64,000 nucleotides of DNA from Methylobacterium sp. FF17 (GTDB lineage: Bacteria; Pseudomonadota; Alphaproteobacteria; Rhizobiales; Beijerinckiaceae): contig NZ_CP107532.1 in the NCBI RefSeq assembly GCF_025813715.1, positions 4,108,001-4,172,000 on the forward strand, given 5' to 3'. The notes under the pieces were generated by a model. It had not been told where the DNA came from. It did no database searches and saw nothing but the letters and a program-made list of their open reading frames with translations. Below are positions 32,740 through 40,253 of this stretch, in pieces. The position numbers and the translations under genes were made by a program. Within the stretch, counting starts at the first letter, position 1, and each line of letters opens with the position of its first letter.

Positions 32740-34704
32740 TCAGGCAGCGAGGGCCGATGCAGACTGCGCGGGCGGGCCGGCGAGAGCCGCCACCTTCGCG
32801 AACCCGTCGATCTCATCGTGCTTGGTCAGGCCGGCCTCGCGGCTCGCCTTCGCCTGCTTCAGGTTCGCCCCGGCGGTCAGATCCTGGATCTTGGCCACGG
32901 CGGTCTGCATCGCGATCTGCTGCTGCTGTTCGGCCTGTGGATCGGTGGGCGCCTGGGCCAGCAGCTCGCGCATCTTCGCGACGAACGAGGCCGGGAAGGG
33001 CGAGTAGGGCAGGACCTCAAGGAGCACCTGCGGGGTGATCATGTCCTTGATGATTGGCAGCACCGAGGTGAAGGTCTGCCAGACCACCTGCTGCTGGTTC
33101 GGCGAGGCGGGCGCGTCATCGATCACCACGTCGTAATCGCCAGCCGTCTTGTCCCGGAGCAGGGGCACGACCTTCGTCACGCCGTCGCCCATAATGCGCA
33201 CCAGGCGCCCGTCCGAGAGGAAGTTCTGGATCAGGTAGAGTCGGACGCGGCCGATGTGCTTGCGGGCCCGGCGCAGCGAGTCGAACAGGCTCGCGAGCAT
33301 GGTCATCGCGGCCTGCTTGCGCTGATATTCCAGCACGCCGGCCTGTTCCTGCTGCTTCTGCCCCATCAACTCCAGGTTCACCCCGGAGGAGTCGCGGATC
33401 GACATGATCGCGAACTCCATGAGCTGGTAGTGGCCCGCCGGAAGGACCGGCAGCGGCTTCTCCTTCATCCGGCCGCTCATCAGCGCGCCGTCTTCCATCC
33501 ATGTCACGGCACCGGGCTTGGCGTAGCTCTCCTCGAACTGCGCTTGGTCGGGCACCGCGCCGCGCTCCATGAACACGCCGCCCTTGGCCTGGCGGTTGAG
33601 CATGTCGAGGGTCTGGCTCAGCGACTTGTTCGCGAACCGCTGCGGGTCGCGCATCGGGCGCACGATGCCGAACCAAGAGTTCCGGTTCTGGTCGCGGTCG
33701 CCCGTCATGCAGGCGTAGTGGAACTGGTCGCCGGCGGGCGAGGGCGTCTCGGCCAGGATGACGTTGCCGAGGAAGGCGCGGCGGTAGACGCGCTTCACCC
33801 GGCGCTGAACCTGGATCTCCATGCCGAGGGCGGTCGCGCGGCGCTCCAGCACCGTAGCCTTCTCGTCGTCCATCTCGGTGGACTCGCCCGTGGTCGGATC
33901 GGTGACCGTGGCGACGCGCTTGCGCTCCCACCACACCGCCTCGACGATCGTCACACGGGCGGTGCCATCGTCCGAGCCGGCAGGCCGGTCCGAGCGACGC
34001 TGGCCGGGCTGGATCTGGCTGTGCGGGCCGTCACCGTCGCGATCCTCGGCCCAGGCCGCATCGAGGTCGGCGGGGTCCGCGTCGGGGAACATCGCCTCGG
34101 CTTCGGCTTGATCCATTGACTTGGCGCGGAAGAAGCGACGCGCGTCCGAGAGGTTGCGCTTGGTCGCCGAGGCGTCCCAGATCATCTCGAGCGGGTTGAC
34201 CCGGTCCTCGACGTAGGCGCCGTCCGGGTTGGTCTCGTAGTCGAGACGCATCTCGACCCAGCCCATGCCGCAGATGGTCAGGTCGATGAAGGCGTCCGAT
34301 TCCTCGTCCTCGGCCTCGGCCTCATCGGCGAGGTAGCGCGAGCCCTCGGTCAGCAGCTCGTTGAGTGCCGTGTCCCCGATCTCGCGGGGCAGGTACTGGA
34401 TGTCGAGGCGGCTGTTCACCTCGGAGCCGGCCACCGCCTTGATGATGGGCAGGCAGCGGTTGAACGTGACAGGCGGGCGTCCCTGCTCCTCAAGCACGGC
34501 CTTGTCTGCGGGGTCCCACTGGTTGCCCGCGACCATGTCGAAGTCGATGCGAGCCTCCTCGCGCCACTTCGAGGAGGCGTCGCGGTCCACGCGATACCAG
34601 CCCTTCAGCTTGCGATAGGTCGCTTCGCGCTCAAGGTCGGCCCGCTCGTCGGGCTCGCCGGCCACGGCGCTGCGATCGGCGTCTGTGTCCGTCATGTCGC
34701 CCAT
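32740..34704 (-). CDS. Phage portal protein, P22 type (654 aa)
   Basis: The dodecameric DNA entry ring at one head vertex. Visible features are the N-terminal helical start, the segment VDRDASSKWREEARIDFDMV, PPVTFNRCLPIIKAVAGSEV typical of P22-like portals, the wing region with GMGWVEMRLDYET and a C-terminal helical barrel rich in Gln/Glu. I chose the ATG at 34,702-34,704 because AGGA lies 5 bases before it; the ATG at 34,693-34,695 also overlaps the terminase stop. Length fits the family (700 or so). Confidence 0.9.
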   Translation of the reverse strand: MGDMTDTDADRSAVAGEPDERADLEREATYRKLKGWYRVDRDASSKWREEARIDFDMVAGNQWDPADKAVLEEQGRPPVTFNRCLPIIKAVAGSEVNSRLDIQYLPREIGDTALNELLTEGSRYLADEAEAEDEESDAFIDLTICGMGWVEMRLDYETNPDGAYVEDRVNPLEMIWDASATKRNLSDARRFFRAKSMDQAEAEAMFPDADPADLDAAWAEDRDGDGPHSQIQPGQRRSDRPAGSDDGTARVTIVEAVWWERKRVATVTDPTTGESTEMDDEKATVLERRATALGMEIQVQRRVKRVYRRAFLGNVILAETPSPAGDQFHYACMTGDRDQNRNSWFGIVRPMRDPQRFANKSLSQTLDMLNRQAKGGVFMERGAVPDQAQFEESYAKPGAVTWMEDGALMSGRMKEKPLPVLPAGHYQLMEFAIMSIRDSSGVNLELMGQKQQEQAGVLEYQRKQAAMTMLASLFDSLRRARKHIGRVRLYLIQNFLSDGRLVRIMGDGVTKVVPLLRDKTAGDYDVVIDDAPASPNQQQVVWQTFTSVLPIIKDMITPQVLLEVLPYSPFPASFVAKMRELLAQAPTDPQAEQQQQIAMQTAVAKIQDLTAGANLKQAKASREAGLTKHDEIDGFAKVAALAGPPAQSASALAA

Positions 34705-35999
34705 GCCGATCCTGATGGTTTGGCGTCGCTGCGCCGTCGGCGCGCGTAGCGGTCGTTCGGCCCGTCCGGCTGCTTCGGAGGCGCCTGCGGCTCGGCGATG
34801 CCCACCGCGAAGTACCGGAAGGCGTCGGCGCCGTGGCTGGCCCAATCGTGCAGCGGGTTCTTCGAGAACTGCTGCGTGGCCGGGTCGACCTCGTAGCGGT
34901 AGTTCCGCAGGGCCTGGAGGCCGTCGGCACAGAGGTCCTCATCGAACCAGCACCGGGCGAACAGGAGGCGCGCCGCGTCGATGCCGGCGGCCACGGTGAG
35001 CTTCGGGACGATGCGGACCCGGTGCCCCGCGTCCCACATCTGCTGTTCGATGGTGCGCTTGGAGGCGAGCAGCTCGTTGCGCGCATCGTGCGGGAGCCAG
35101 TGCTCGCCGTAGACGTAGGCGCGCTCCTCGGCGAACTCCTTGAGCTTGTCGATGTAGTGCTGGAGCGCGTGGCCCCGGTTCTCGTAGTAGGCGATCAGCC
35201 GGAACTCGAAGCCGACGACCTGGGCGAACCAGATCGCGGTCTTATCCGCCCGGCCCAGATCCCAGAACGTGTGCACCGGCTTCGACGGGTCGAACGGCAC
35301 CTTGCCGAACCGGGGCGGCGTGGCCCTGCTCGCGGCCAGGATCTCGTTGGCGTAGATCGCGCCGTCGAGGACCTGCTTGCAGTGGCCGCCCCAGACCGTC
35401 TCGTAGGCGATGGGATCGCGGGCCTTCAGATCCAACGCTTCCTGGCGCAGGACGTCCGGGAACCACGGATTGTCCTCCCAGCCAATCTTGACCACGCGGG
35501 CCCCGGTCGGCGGGGTCTTCACGAACCGCTTGTAGGTCTCGTCCTCGGCCAGTTCGGTGTTGAAGCTGATCCAGATCTCGGAGCCGGGCTTGCGGATCGT
35601 CGGGACGAGCACGTCCCAGGAGGCCTTCGAGACGGTGCGGGCCTCCTCGACCCAGCAGATGTCCACGCCCTCGGTCGACTTCACCGACGCGACGTTGTGC
35701 CGAAGCCCCTTGAAGATGAACTCGGTCCCGTTGGACCCGAGAATGCGCTTCTCCTGCGTGTCGTACCGCTGGGACAGCCCAAGCAGGTCGACTTGCTGCG
35801 CCAGCAGGGCGTGCGCCGATTCCGCGATGGAGTTCTGAAACTCGCGGGCGCACAGGATGCGCAAGGGCTTCTGGGCGCCGAGGAGCAGGAGCGCCCGGCC
35901 GATGCCCCAGGATTTTGCGCCGCCTCGCCCGCCGTAGGTGACCTTGTAGCGCGCCGGCTCGAAGAGGAAGGCCAGCTTCTCCGGAAACTCAACCTGCAT
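34692..35999 (-). CDS. Terminase large subunit (435 aa)
   Basis: Packaging ATPase and nuclease. Walker A is GGRGGAKSW (residues 23-31) and Walker B with catalytic Glu is VDICWVEEA (about 111-119). The nuclease domain follows from about residue 240 with the metal-binding Asp in TFWDLGRADKT. It matches the PBSX/P22-like terminase_3 type. It overlaps the small-subunit gene by 11 bp and the portal gene by 13 bp. Confidence 0.95.
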   Translation of the reverse strand: MQVEFPEKLAFLFEPARYKVTYGGRGGAKSWGIGRALLLLGAQKPLRILCAREFQNSIAESAHALLAQQVDLLGLSQRYDTQEKRILGSNGTEFIFKGLRHNVASVKSTEGVDICWVEEARTVSKASWDVLVPTIRKPGSEIWISFNTELAEDETYKRFVKTPPTGARVVKIGWEDNPWFPDVLRQEALDLKARDPIAYETVWGGHCKQVLDGAIYANEILAASRATPPRFGKVPFDPSKPVHTFWDLGRADKTAIWFAQVVGFEFRLIAYYENRGHALQHYIDKLKEFAEERAYVYGEHWLPHDARNELLASKRTIEQQMWDAGHRVRIVPKLTVAAGIDAARLLFARCWFDEDLCADGLQALRNYRYEVDPATQQFSKNPLHDWASHGADAFRYFAVGIAEPQAPPKQPDGPNDRYARRRRSDAKPSGSAWAT

Positions 36000-36462
36000 C
36001 GGGCAACGGCGCCGGCCGCACGAACGTCACGGTGATTCCGCCGTCCATCAGCGGGGCGCCATCCTTGCCCGTGGTCTCCACCTGACGCTTGTTCGTGAAG
36101 GCATCGCCGCACTCCTTGGCCACCTGCTCCAAGAGCGAGGCGACCAGGACCATGTTGCCGGCGCGCTCGGCCTTTTCGGCAAGCCGGGCCAGCGTGCGCA
36201 GGCGGACCACCTTGTGCGAGATGCCGATCGCCGCCGTGTCCGCGAGGAAGGCCTCGCGCGTGGCCGCGAAGAGGGTTCGGTACTCTTCCGACAGATGCCG
36301 GCCAGCCCGCTTGCCGGGGTCGTAGGCCTCGACCTGCTGCGGCGTGACGACGAGGTCGAACTCTTCCTTGATGGCCTTCACCACCAGGGAGGGTGTGTCG
36401 TAACAGGCAAGCTGTTGGACAATCGAGGTTTTCACCTCGTCGGGGAGCGTGTTCTGCGCCAT
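35989..36462 (-). CDS. Terminase small subunit, DUF2280 type (157 aa)
   Basis: DNA-recognition subunit. It begins MAQNTLPDEVKTSIVQQLAC and contains a helix-turn-helix-like segment (PSLVVKAIKEEFDLVVTPQQ) and the helix RLRTLARLAEKAERAGNMVL, typical of the DUF2280 family next to large terminases. It overlaps the large subunit by 11 bp in another frame. Confidence 0.88.
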   Translation of the reverse strand: MAQNTLPDEVKTSIVQQLACYDTPSLVVKAIKEEFDLVVTPQQVEAYDPGKRAGRHLSEEYRTLFAATREAFLADTAAIGISHKVVRLRTLARLAEKAERAGNMVLVASLLEQVAKECGDAFTNKRQVETTGKDGAPLMDGGITVTFVRPAPLPDAG

Positions 36463-36480
36463 GCGAACATCAAAGTCCCA

Positions 36481-37146
36481 TCAAAGGGGACGCCCGCAGG
36501 TGCCACAGGCTCCCGCGATGTCCGCCTCGCACACGATCGGCGCCCGGTTGGCGGCCTCGACCAGGGCTGCGGTCTGACCCGCCGCTGCACCGACGCCGTA
36601 GCGCGCCACTACGCCGACGAACTCCTCGACGTCATGGCCCCGGATCTCGAACACCGGCTCGCCTGTCGTCTTCGAGAACCTGGGAGCGCCGAACGCGTCC
36701 TTGGCCTGGCCCGCGTGGTAGAGCTCATGCTCGATGAGGCTGCAGAACGTCGCGTCGCTGCACTGGTCCGCGTACTCGGCGTCGAAGGTCAGCAGGAAGT
36801 GCGGCATCGAGCCGAACCACCCGGTGATCTGCTGGACGAAGCGAGCCTTGGCCCAGCGATTCCCCATGAAGGCGGTCGTCTCGCACATGCCGACCACGGC
36901 GTTGCCTTGGCGGGCGTTCGGCACGGTACACCAGAGCGCGCCCAGGCGAGCGTTGCGCAGGTGCGCGTGATCCTCGTTCAGGAGCGGCGCGTCCTCGTCG
37001 ATGAAGGTGGCGCGTATCCAGGTCAGCAGGTCGTGGTCCGGACGCACGGGCGTCTCGGTGATCGCGCCCTCGGCGCCGAGCAGGTCCTCGGGCGGGCGAG
37101 GGCGCTGGCGAAACGTACGCCCTAGCTCTTTCAAGAGCATGATCAT
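36481..37146 (-). CDS. Phage putative metallopeptidase (221 aa)
   Basis: The zinc-binding motif HELYHAG (residues about 139-145) sits in the segment CSLIEHELYHAGQAKDAFG. The C-terminus ends in a cysteine pair (GACGTCGRPL). It matches the predicted phage metallopeptidase family found just upstream of terminase genes. The substrate is not known; maturation of a structural protein is possible. It lies 18 bp upstream of the terminase small-subunit gene and marks the start of the head operon. Confidence 0.8.
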   Translation of the reverse strand: MIMLLKELGRTFRQRPRPPEDLLGAEGAITETPVRPDHDLLTWIRATFIDEDAPLLNEDHAHLRNARLGALWCTVPNARQGNAVVGMCETTAFMGNRWAKARFVQQITGWFGSMPHFLLTFDAEYADQCSDATFCSLIEHELYHAGQAKDAFGAPRFSKTTGEPVFEIRGHDVEEFVGVVARYGVGAAAGQTAALVEAANRAPIVCEADIAGACGTCGRPL

Positions 37147-37173
37147 AAGCTTACGCCCAGGATGGAGAAGTGC

Positions 37174-37575
37174 ATGCCCAAATCGATTTACAAGACCGAG
37201 ACCGCCGCCATATCTGGCGTCTTGCTTGATGACTTACTAACGAATTTCCCAATGCCCGTCAGTTTTCATGAGCATGAATTAGCTCTAAGATTAGGCTTTA
37301 CTGTCGAAAGGATAGATAATGAAGTTTTTGGAACAACTTATAAGATCTCAGATCTTCCGTCCGGATTAACTATACTAAATCTAACCAACAATATTATCAT
37401 ATTTCTTCGACAAGAAGGGTATGTTTCCTTCGGAGAAGATCCGCTGAAAGATGTAGTGTTGAGTGGAAAAGGCTTGCGAGCCATGGAGGAACATCCGGAC
37501 TTCGTTATAGAATCACTACTTGATCGGGGCACAAAGCAAGCGGTCAGCCCTTCCGCCGCTCGCAGCGGATCATGA
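37174..37575 (+). CDS. AT-rich accessory protein (133 aa)
   Basis: The ATG at 37,174 is chosen because GGAG lies 6 bases before it. Residues 60-100 contain a hydrophobic stretch (SGLTILNLTNNIIIFLRQEG) inside a winged-helix-like layout (HELALRLGFTVERI). Codon use is clearly AT-richer than every neighbour and it reads opposite to the late operon, consistent with a recently gained lysogen-expressed gene. No family is recognised. Its last 32 bp overlap the end of the leftward gene at 37,544. Confidence 0.6.
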   Translation: MPKSIYKTETAAISGVLLDDLLTNFPMPVSFHEHELALRLGFTVERIDNEVFGTTYKISDLPSGLTILNLTNNIIIFLRQEGYVSFGEDPLKDVVLSGKGLRAMEEHPDFVIESLLDRGTKQAVSPSAARSGS

Positions 37576-37756
37576 GGTAGCGACGGCCCTCGCGGCGCAC
37601 GTCGAGGGCGACTTCCCCGGTCAGCTCACCGACCTTGGCGCACTCCATCGGCATGGCGACGGGGCGCGTGATCACGTCGAGCGCGGTCTCGCGCGTGCAG
37701 TCGGCCGGGCTCGTTGACGACGCGCAGACCAAGATCACAGCAAGGAGAGGCAGCAT
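37544..37756 (-). CDS. Small exported phage protein (70 aa)
   Basis: It begins MLPLLAVILVCASSTSPADC, which looks like a signal or lipoprotein peptide (L-V-C-A with a following Cys). Residues 30-70 form a small strand-rich domain with further Cys residues (AMPMECAKVGEL, LMIRCERRKG). It is the last of seven small coupled genes leading to the metallopeptidase. The size and exported form are like an outer-membrane lysis partner, but no match is recognised. Confidence 0.6.
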   Translation of the reverse strand: MLPLLAVILVCASSTSPADCTRETALDVITRPVAMPMECAKVGELTGEVALDVRREGRRYLMIRCERRKG

Positions 37757-37757
37757 G

Positions 37758-37871
37758 TCAGTGCCGCGTCTCGGAGATCGGCAGGCCCCACGCGGTGGCG
37801 GGACGAGCGCGCGGGCGCAGCGACGCCAGGGCGATACCGGCGAGCAGCAGGAGGGCGCAGGCGCGGGGCAT
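37758..37871 (-). CDS. Tiny membrane protein (37 aa)
   Basis: It begins MPRACALLLLAGIALASLRP, one membrane or signal helix followed by a basic tail. Its ATG overlaps the stop of the preceding micro-gene (TGATG) and its stop is 1 bp from the next ATG. Translational coupling is the main support. Confidence 0.5.
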   Translation of the reverse strand: MPRACALLLLAGIALASLRPRARPATAWGLPISETRH

Positions 37872-37987
37872 CAGCGGCCACAGCCCTGCGAGAGGACGGT
37901 CTCGCCGCGATAGACCACCGTGGTGGCGACCGGCGGAACCGGAGCGGGCTTGCCGACGAGGCGGCGGAGCAGGGCGATGTACTTCAC
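37871..37987 (-). CDS. Tiny basic protein (38 aa)
   Basis: GTG start; it begins VKYIALLRRLVGKPAPVPPV and ends LSQGCGR. Start and stop codons overlap both neighbours (GTGA before, TGATG after). There is no recognisable motif. Confidence 0.5.
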   Translation of the reverse strand: MKYIALLRRLVGKPAPVPPVATTVVYRGETVLSQGCGR

Positions 37988-38208
37988 AGCCGGAACCCTT
38001 CGAGGAAGGCGCGCCGCACCTGGACGCACTCGGACGCCGAGCGGCACTCGCTGGCGATGACGGAGGCGATGCGCTCGTGCATCGCGGAGGGGGCGGACCC
38101 CGCGTAGGCGTCGAAGGCGTCAGCGGCGGCACCGAAGCTGTCGGAGGTCTGGCCCACCATGGGCGCGAGCAACTCGACGGCGTGGTCGACGAGGTCGGCG
38201 GGGATCAT
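37984..38208 (-). CDS. Small acidic helical phage protein (74 aa)
   Basis: It begins MIPADLVDHAVELLAPMVGQ. Two helical segments contain an acidic middle (AADAFDAYAGSAPSAMHERI) and a cysteine pair (SECRSASECVQ). The ATG overlaps the upstream stop (ATGA). Unknown function. Confidence 0.6.
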   Translation of the reverse strand: MIPADLVDHAVELLAPMVGQTSDSFGAAADAFDAYAGSAPSAMHERIASVIASECRSASECVQVRRAFLEGFRL

Positions 38209-38408
38209 GCGGTGGCCTTCAGGCGATGGAGCAGGACGCTCGCGCGGCCGGCGGTGAACACGACTTCGCGGGTGTGACCCGGGACCGGATTGGCCTGGGC
38301 GGCGAGAGCGAGGGCGGCGACCCAATGGGCGGCGGTGGGCCGGCCCTGGTCGATGGTGAGGGCAAGGCCAGCGAGGCGGCGGGCGAGGGCGAGGGCGACG
38401 GCGTTCAT
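38205..38408 (-). CDS. Small phage protein (67 aa)
   Basis: It begins MNAVALALARRLAGLALTID and is helical with Ala/Leu-rich faces. It overlaps both flanking genes by 4 bp (ATGA). Function unknown. Confidence 0.55.
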   Translation of the reverse strand: MNAVALALARRLAGLALTIDQGRPTAAHWVAALALAAQANPVPGHTREVVFTAGRASVLLHRLKATA

Positions 38409-38545
38409 GCGGTCCGCGCCTTCCGTGCGTCCGCCTCGCGGCGAGCCTTGAGCCAGGTCCAGTAGGCGGAAGCGGCCGGATCGCGCTGGAGATCGCGGCG
38501 GGCCTTCTCGGCCTGCGCTGCGGTCCAGTCCGGCCGTGCCGTCAT
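38405..38545 (-). CDS. Small basic helical protein (46 aa)
   Basis: It begins MTARPDWTAAQAEKARRDLQ and is a single charged helix with WTWLKARRE in the middle. It overlaps the next gene by 4 bp and lies 4 bp after the 60-residue gene. Function unknown. Confidence 0.5.
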   Translation of the reverse strand: MTARPDWTAAQAEKARRDLQRDPAASAYWTWLKARREADARKARTA

Positions 38546-38549
38546 CGGA

Positions 38550-38732
38550 TCAGCGGTGACCTTTGAGGCCGAGCACGCGCCGGGTAGCGCTTTCGGTGCT
38601 CAGACGGCGCAGACGACGGAGGATGCGCGGGGGCTTGCCCTCGAAGTGGCGGACGATGGCGTCGCGGGTGCGCGCGGCGAGCACGGCGTTGCGATCCTCC
38701 TGCAGACGCAGGGCGGCGATGAAAGCGTTCAT
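38550..38732 (-). CDS. Small basic protein (60 aa)
   Basis: It begins MNAFIAALRLQEDRNAVLAA and becomes strongly basic (KPPRILRRLRRLSTES). It could bind nucleic acid. It lies 15 bp after the serine recombinase and is the first of seven tightly linked small genes. Confidence 0.55.
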   Translation of the reverse strand: MNAFIAALRLQEDRNAVLAARTRDAIVRHFEGKPPRILRRLRRLSTESATRRVLGLKGHR

Positions 38733-38747
38733 GCTGGGGACCTTTGT

Positions 38748-39605
38748 TCAGCCGATGATCGCGGCGTGTGCGCCTGGCTGGAGGACGTGCTGCTCGGCCC
38801 CGTTCCAGCGGAACAGGTACTCGATCGCACCGCGATATTTCGGGTTGTCGGTCAGGTAGGCGACCGTGGAGATGGACCACCGCCCGCCCTTCGGGGCCGG
38901 GATGGCGTCAGCGTTCAGGCCGTCTGCGATGGCTTGGAGGGTCCGCTTCCGACGGCGCTCCTGGAAGATCCGGCGGACCACGCGGGCCTGCTCCGGGACG
39001 ATCCGAAGCCCGCCCTCCAGATCCTTCGTGTAGCCGTAGGGCGCCTGCCCACCAGCGAACCCGCCCTTGCCGGCCTTGGCGAGCCGGCCGCTCGCCGTGC
39101 GGTCCCGGATCACGTAGCGCTCGTTCTCGGCCATGCCGGCGAAGATCGCGAAGAACGTCCGGCCCATCGGGTTCGAGGTGTCGATCACCGACTCGGTGAC
39201 GGATCGGAACGCGACCTCGTGCTGCTCGGCGAGGTCCGACACCGTCGTCATCGCGTGGCGGATGTCGCGCGACAGGCGGTCGATCTTGGCGACGAGCAGG
39301 ACGTCGAAGGCGCCAGCCGCCGCCAGTTCGAGGGCGCGCCCGAAGGCGGGACGATCCGCCGGCTTGGTGGCGCCCGAGACGCCCGGGTCCGTCAGGACCT
39401 CAACTAGCTCGTAAGCCTGACTTTCGGCGAAGGCCCGGACCGACTTCTCCTGGGCTTCGAGCCCGTGGCCGGTCGCGGCCTGCTCCTCGGTGGAGACCCG
39501 AAGGTATCCGAGGGCGCGTGTCGCCCGGGAGGCCTTCGTCTCCGTCTGGATTTTATTCCGGGCCCGCTGGCGGCCCACGCGACGCGAGCCTGAAACCACC
39601 GACAA
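38748..39605 (-). CDS. Serine site-specific recombinase lacking the usual C-terminal zinc-ribbon region (285 aa)
   Basis: Resolvase/invertase-type catalytic domain with nucleophile Ser38 in YLRVSTEEQ, then Arg motifs (KIDRLSRDIRH) and the long helix (NERYVIRDRTASGRLAKAGK). A Recombinase domain follows (PYGYTKDLEGGLRIVPEQA to about residue 270). Large serine integrases run to 450-550 residues with a zinc ribbon and coiled coil; this one ends soon after the Recombinase domain. It may act as an invertase or be a shortened integrase. A tyrosine integrase is also present at 56.5 kb. Confidence 0.88.
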   Translation of the reverse strand: MSVVSGSRRVGRQRARNKIQTETKASRATRALGYLRVSTEEQAATGHGLEAQEKSVRAFAESQAYELVEVLTDPGVSGATKPADRPAFGRALELAAAGAFDVLLVAKIDRLSRDIRHAMTTVSDLAEQHEVAFRSVTESVIDTSNPMGRTFFAIFAGMAENERYVIRDRTASGRLAKAGKGGFAGGQAPYGYTKDLEGGLRIVPEQARVVRRIFQERRRKRTLQAIADGLNADAIPAPKGGRWSISTVAYLTDNPKYRGAIEYLFRWNGAEQHVLQPGAHAAIIG

Positions 39606-39652
39606 GCCTCTGTATTTGCTAGTGTTTTATCGCCTAAATGGCTGATTTCTAT

Positions 39653-39670
39653 AAGGTCTTAGGAGACCTT
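39653..39670. promoter_or_regulatory. Perfect 7-bp inverted repeat upstream of the recombinase
   Basis: AAGGTCT and AGACCTT flank the four bases TAGG. It lies 48 bp upstream of the recombinase start. It could be a recombinase half-site pair or an operator; only the symmetry is seen. Confidence 0.4.
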
Positions 39671-39695
39671 GGAAACGGGGTCATTTCGGAGCCGA

Positions 39696-39983
39696 TCAGG
39701 CCCGCGCCGCGACCACTCTCGGCCGACCCCGGAACGCGACGGTCGCGCGGGTTCCGGCGATTGATCCGGGCTGGAACGAGGCGACGACCGAGCGGCGCGA
39801 TGCGGGTTCGCGCGGAAGATCGGCGCCGGTCAGATCGCGATGGAGCCGGCGGAGACCGGCGCGGATCTCGTCCTGCGCCTCGATCACCATGTCGACGGTG
39901 TGCCGATGGCCCGGAACCCGGAGCCGGTCGGCCATGCGCAACAGGTCGGCGACCTGCTCGGCGCGTTCGCGATCCGTCATCAT
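39696..39983 (-). CDS. Small hypothetical protein (95 aa)
   Basis: Two ATG codons open MMTDRERAEQVADLLRMADR. The N-terminal 60 residues are amphipathic helices (IEAQDEIRAGLRRLHRDL); the tail is basic and Gly/Arg-rich. It lies upstream of the recombinase on the same strand. No family recognised. Confidence 0.55.
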   Translation of the reverse strand: MMTDRERAEQVADLLRMADRLRVPGHRHTVDMVIEAQDEIRAGLRRLHRDLTGADLPREPASRRSVVASFQPGSIAGTRATVAFRGRPRVVAARA

Positions 39984-40071
39984 CGGGTGCCGATCATGTC
40001 ACGAAGCCCGGCCGCGTCCAGTGCTCGAAACGCCGAAGCTGTTGAGCGGGTTCGCGGTGTGGGGTTGAAAG

Positions 40072-40155
40072 TGGTGGGCAGGGACGGGGTCGAACCATCA
40101 CAGCCGAAGGCGGGAGATTTACAGTCTCCGGGGCTCACCGATGCCCAGCCTGCCC
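40072..40155 (-). tRNA. tRNA-Tyr (anticodon GTA)
   Basis: The 84-nt molecule folds cleanly. The acceptor GGGCAGG pairs with CCTGCCC; the D-stem is GGGC/GCCC; the anticodon arm is GGAGA-CTGTAAA-TCTCC, reading GTA. A short class II variable arm (GCC-TTC-GGC) follows, then the T-arm GATGG-TTCGACC-CCGTC and an encoded CCA. Its 3' end points left, toward the recombinase and late genes. It could be phage-carried or mark an old integration point. Confidence 0.93.
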
Positions 40156-40238
40156 AAAGGGTGTGCCAGACATGCAAACGCCCGGCGGCGGTGAGCCCCG
40201 GGCGTGTGTCGTGCGACGATGACTGGATGCAGCGTTTT

Positions 40239-40253
40239 GCCCGACGGGTCAAG
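40239..40253. repeat. Dispersed 15-bp motif, copy at the Abi-alpha gene end
   Basis: GCCCGACGGGTCAAG overlaps the stop codon of the DUF4393 gene, as the variant at 27,275 overlaps the stop of the GH26 gene. Confidence 0.5.
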
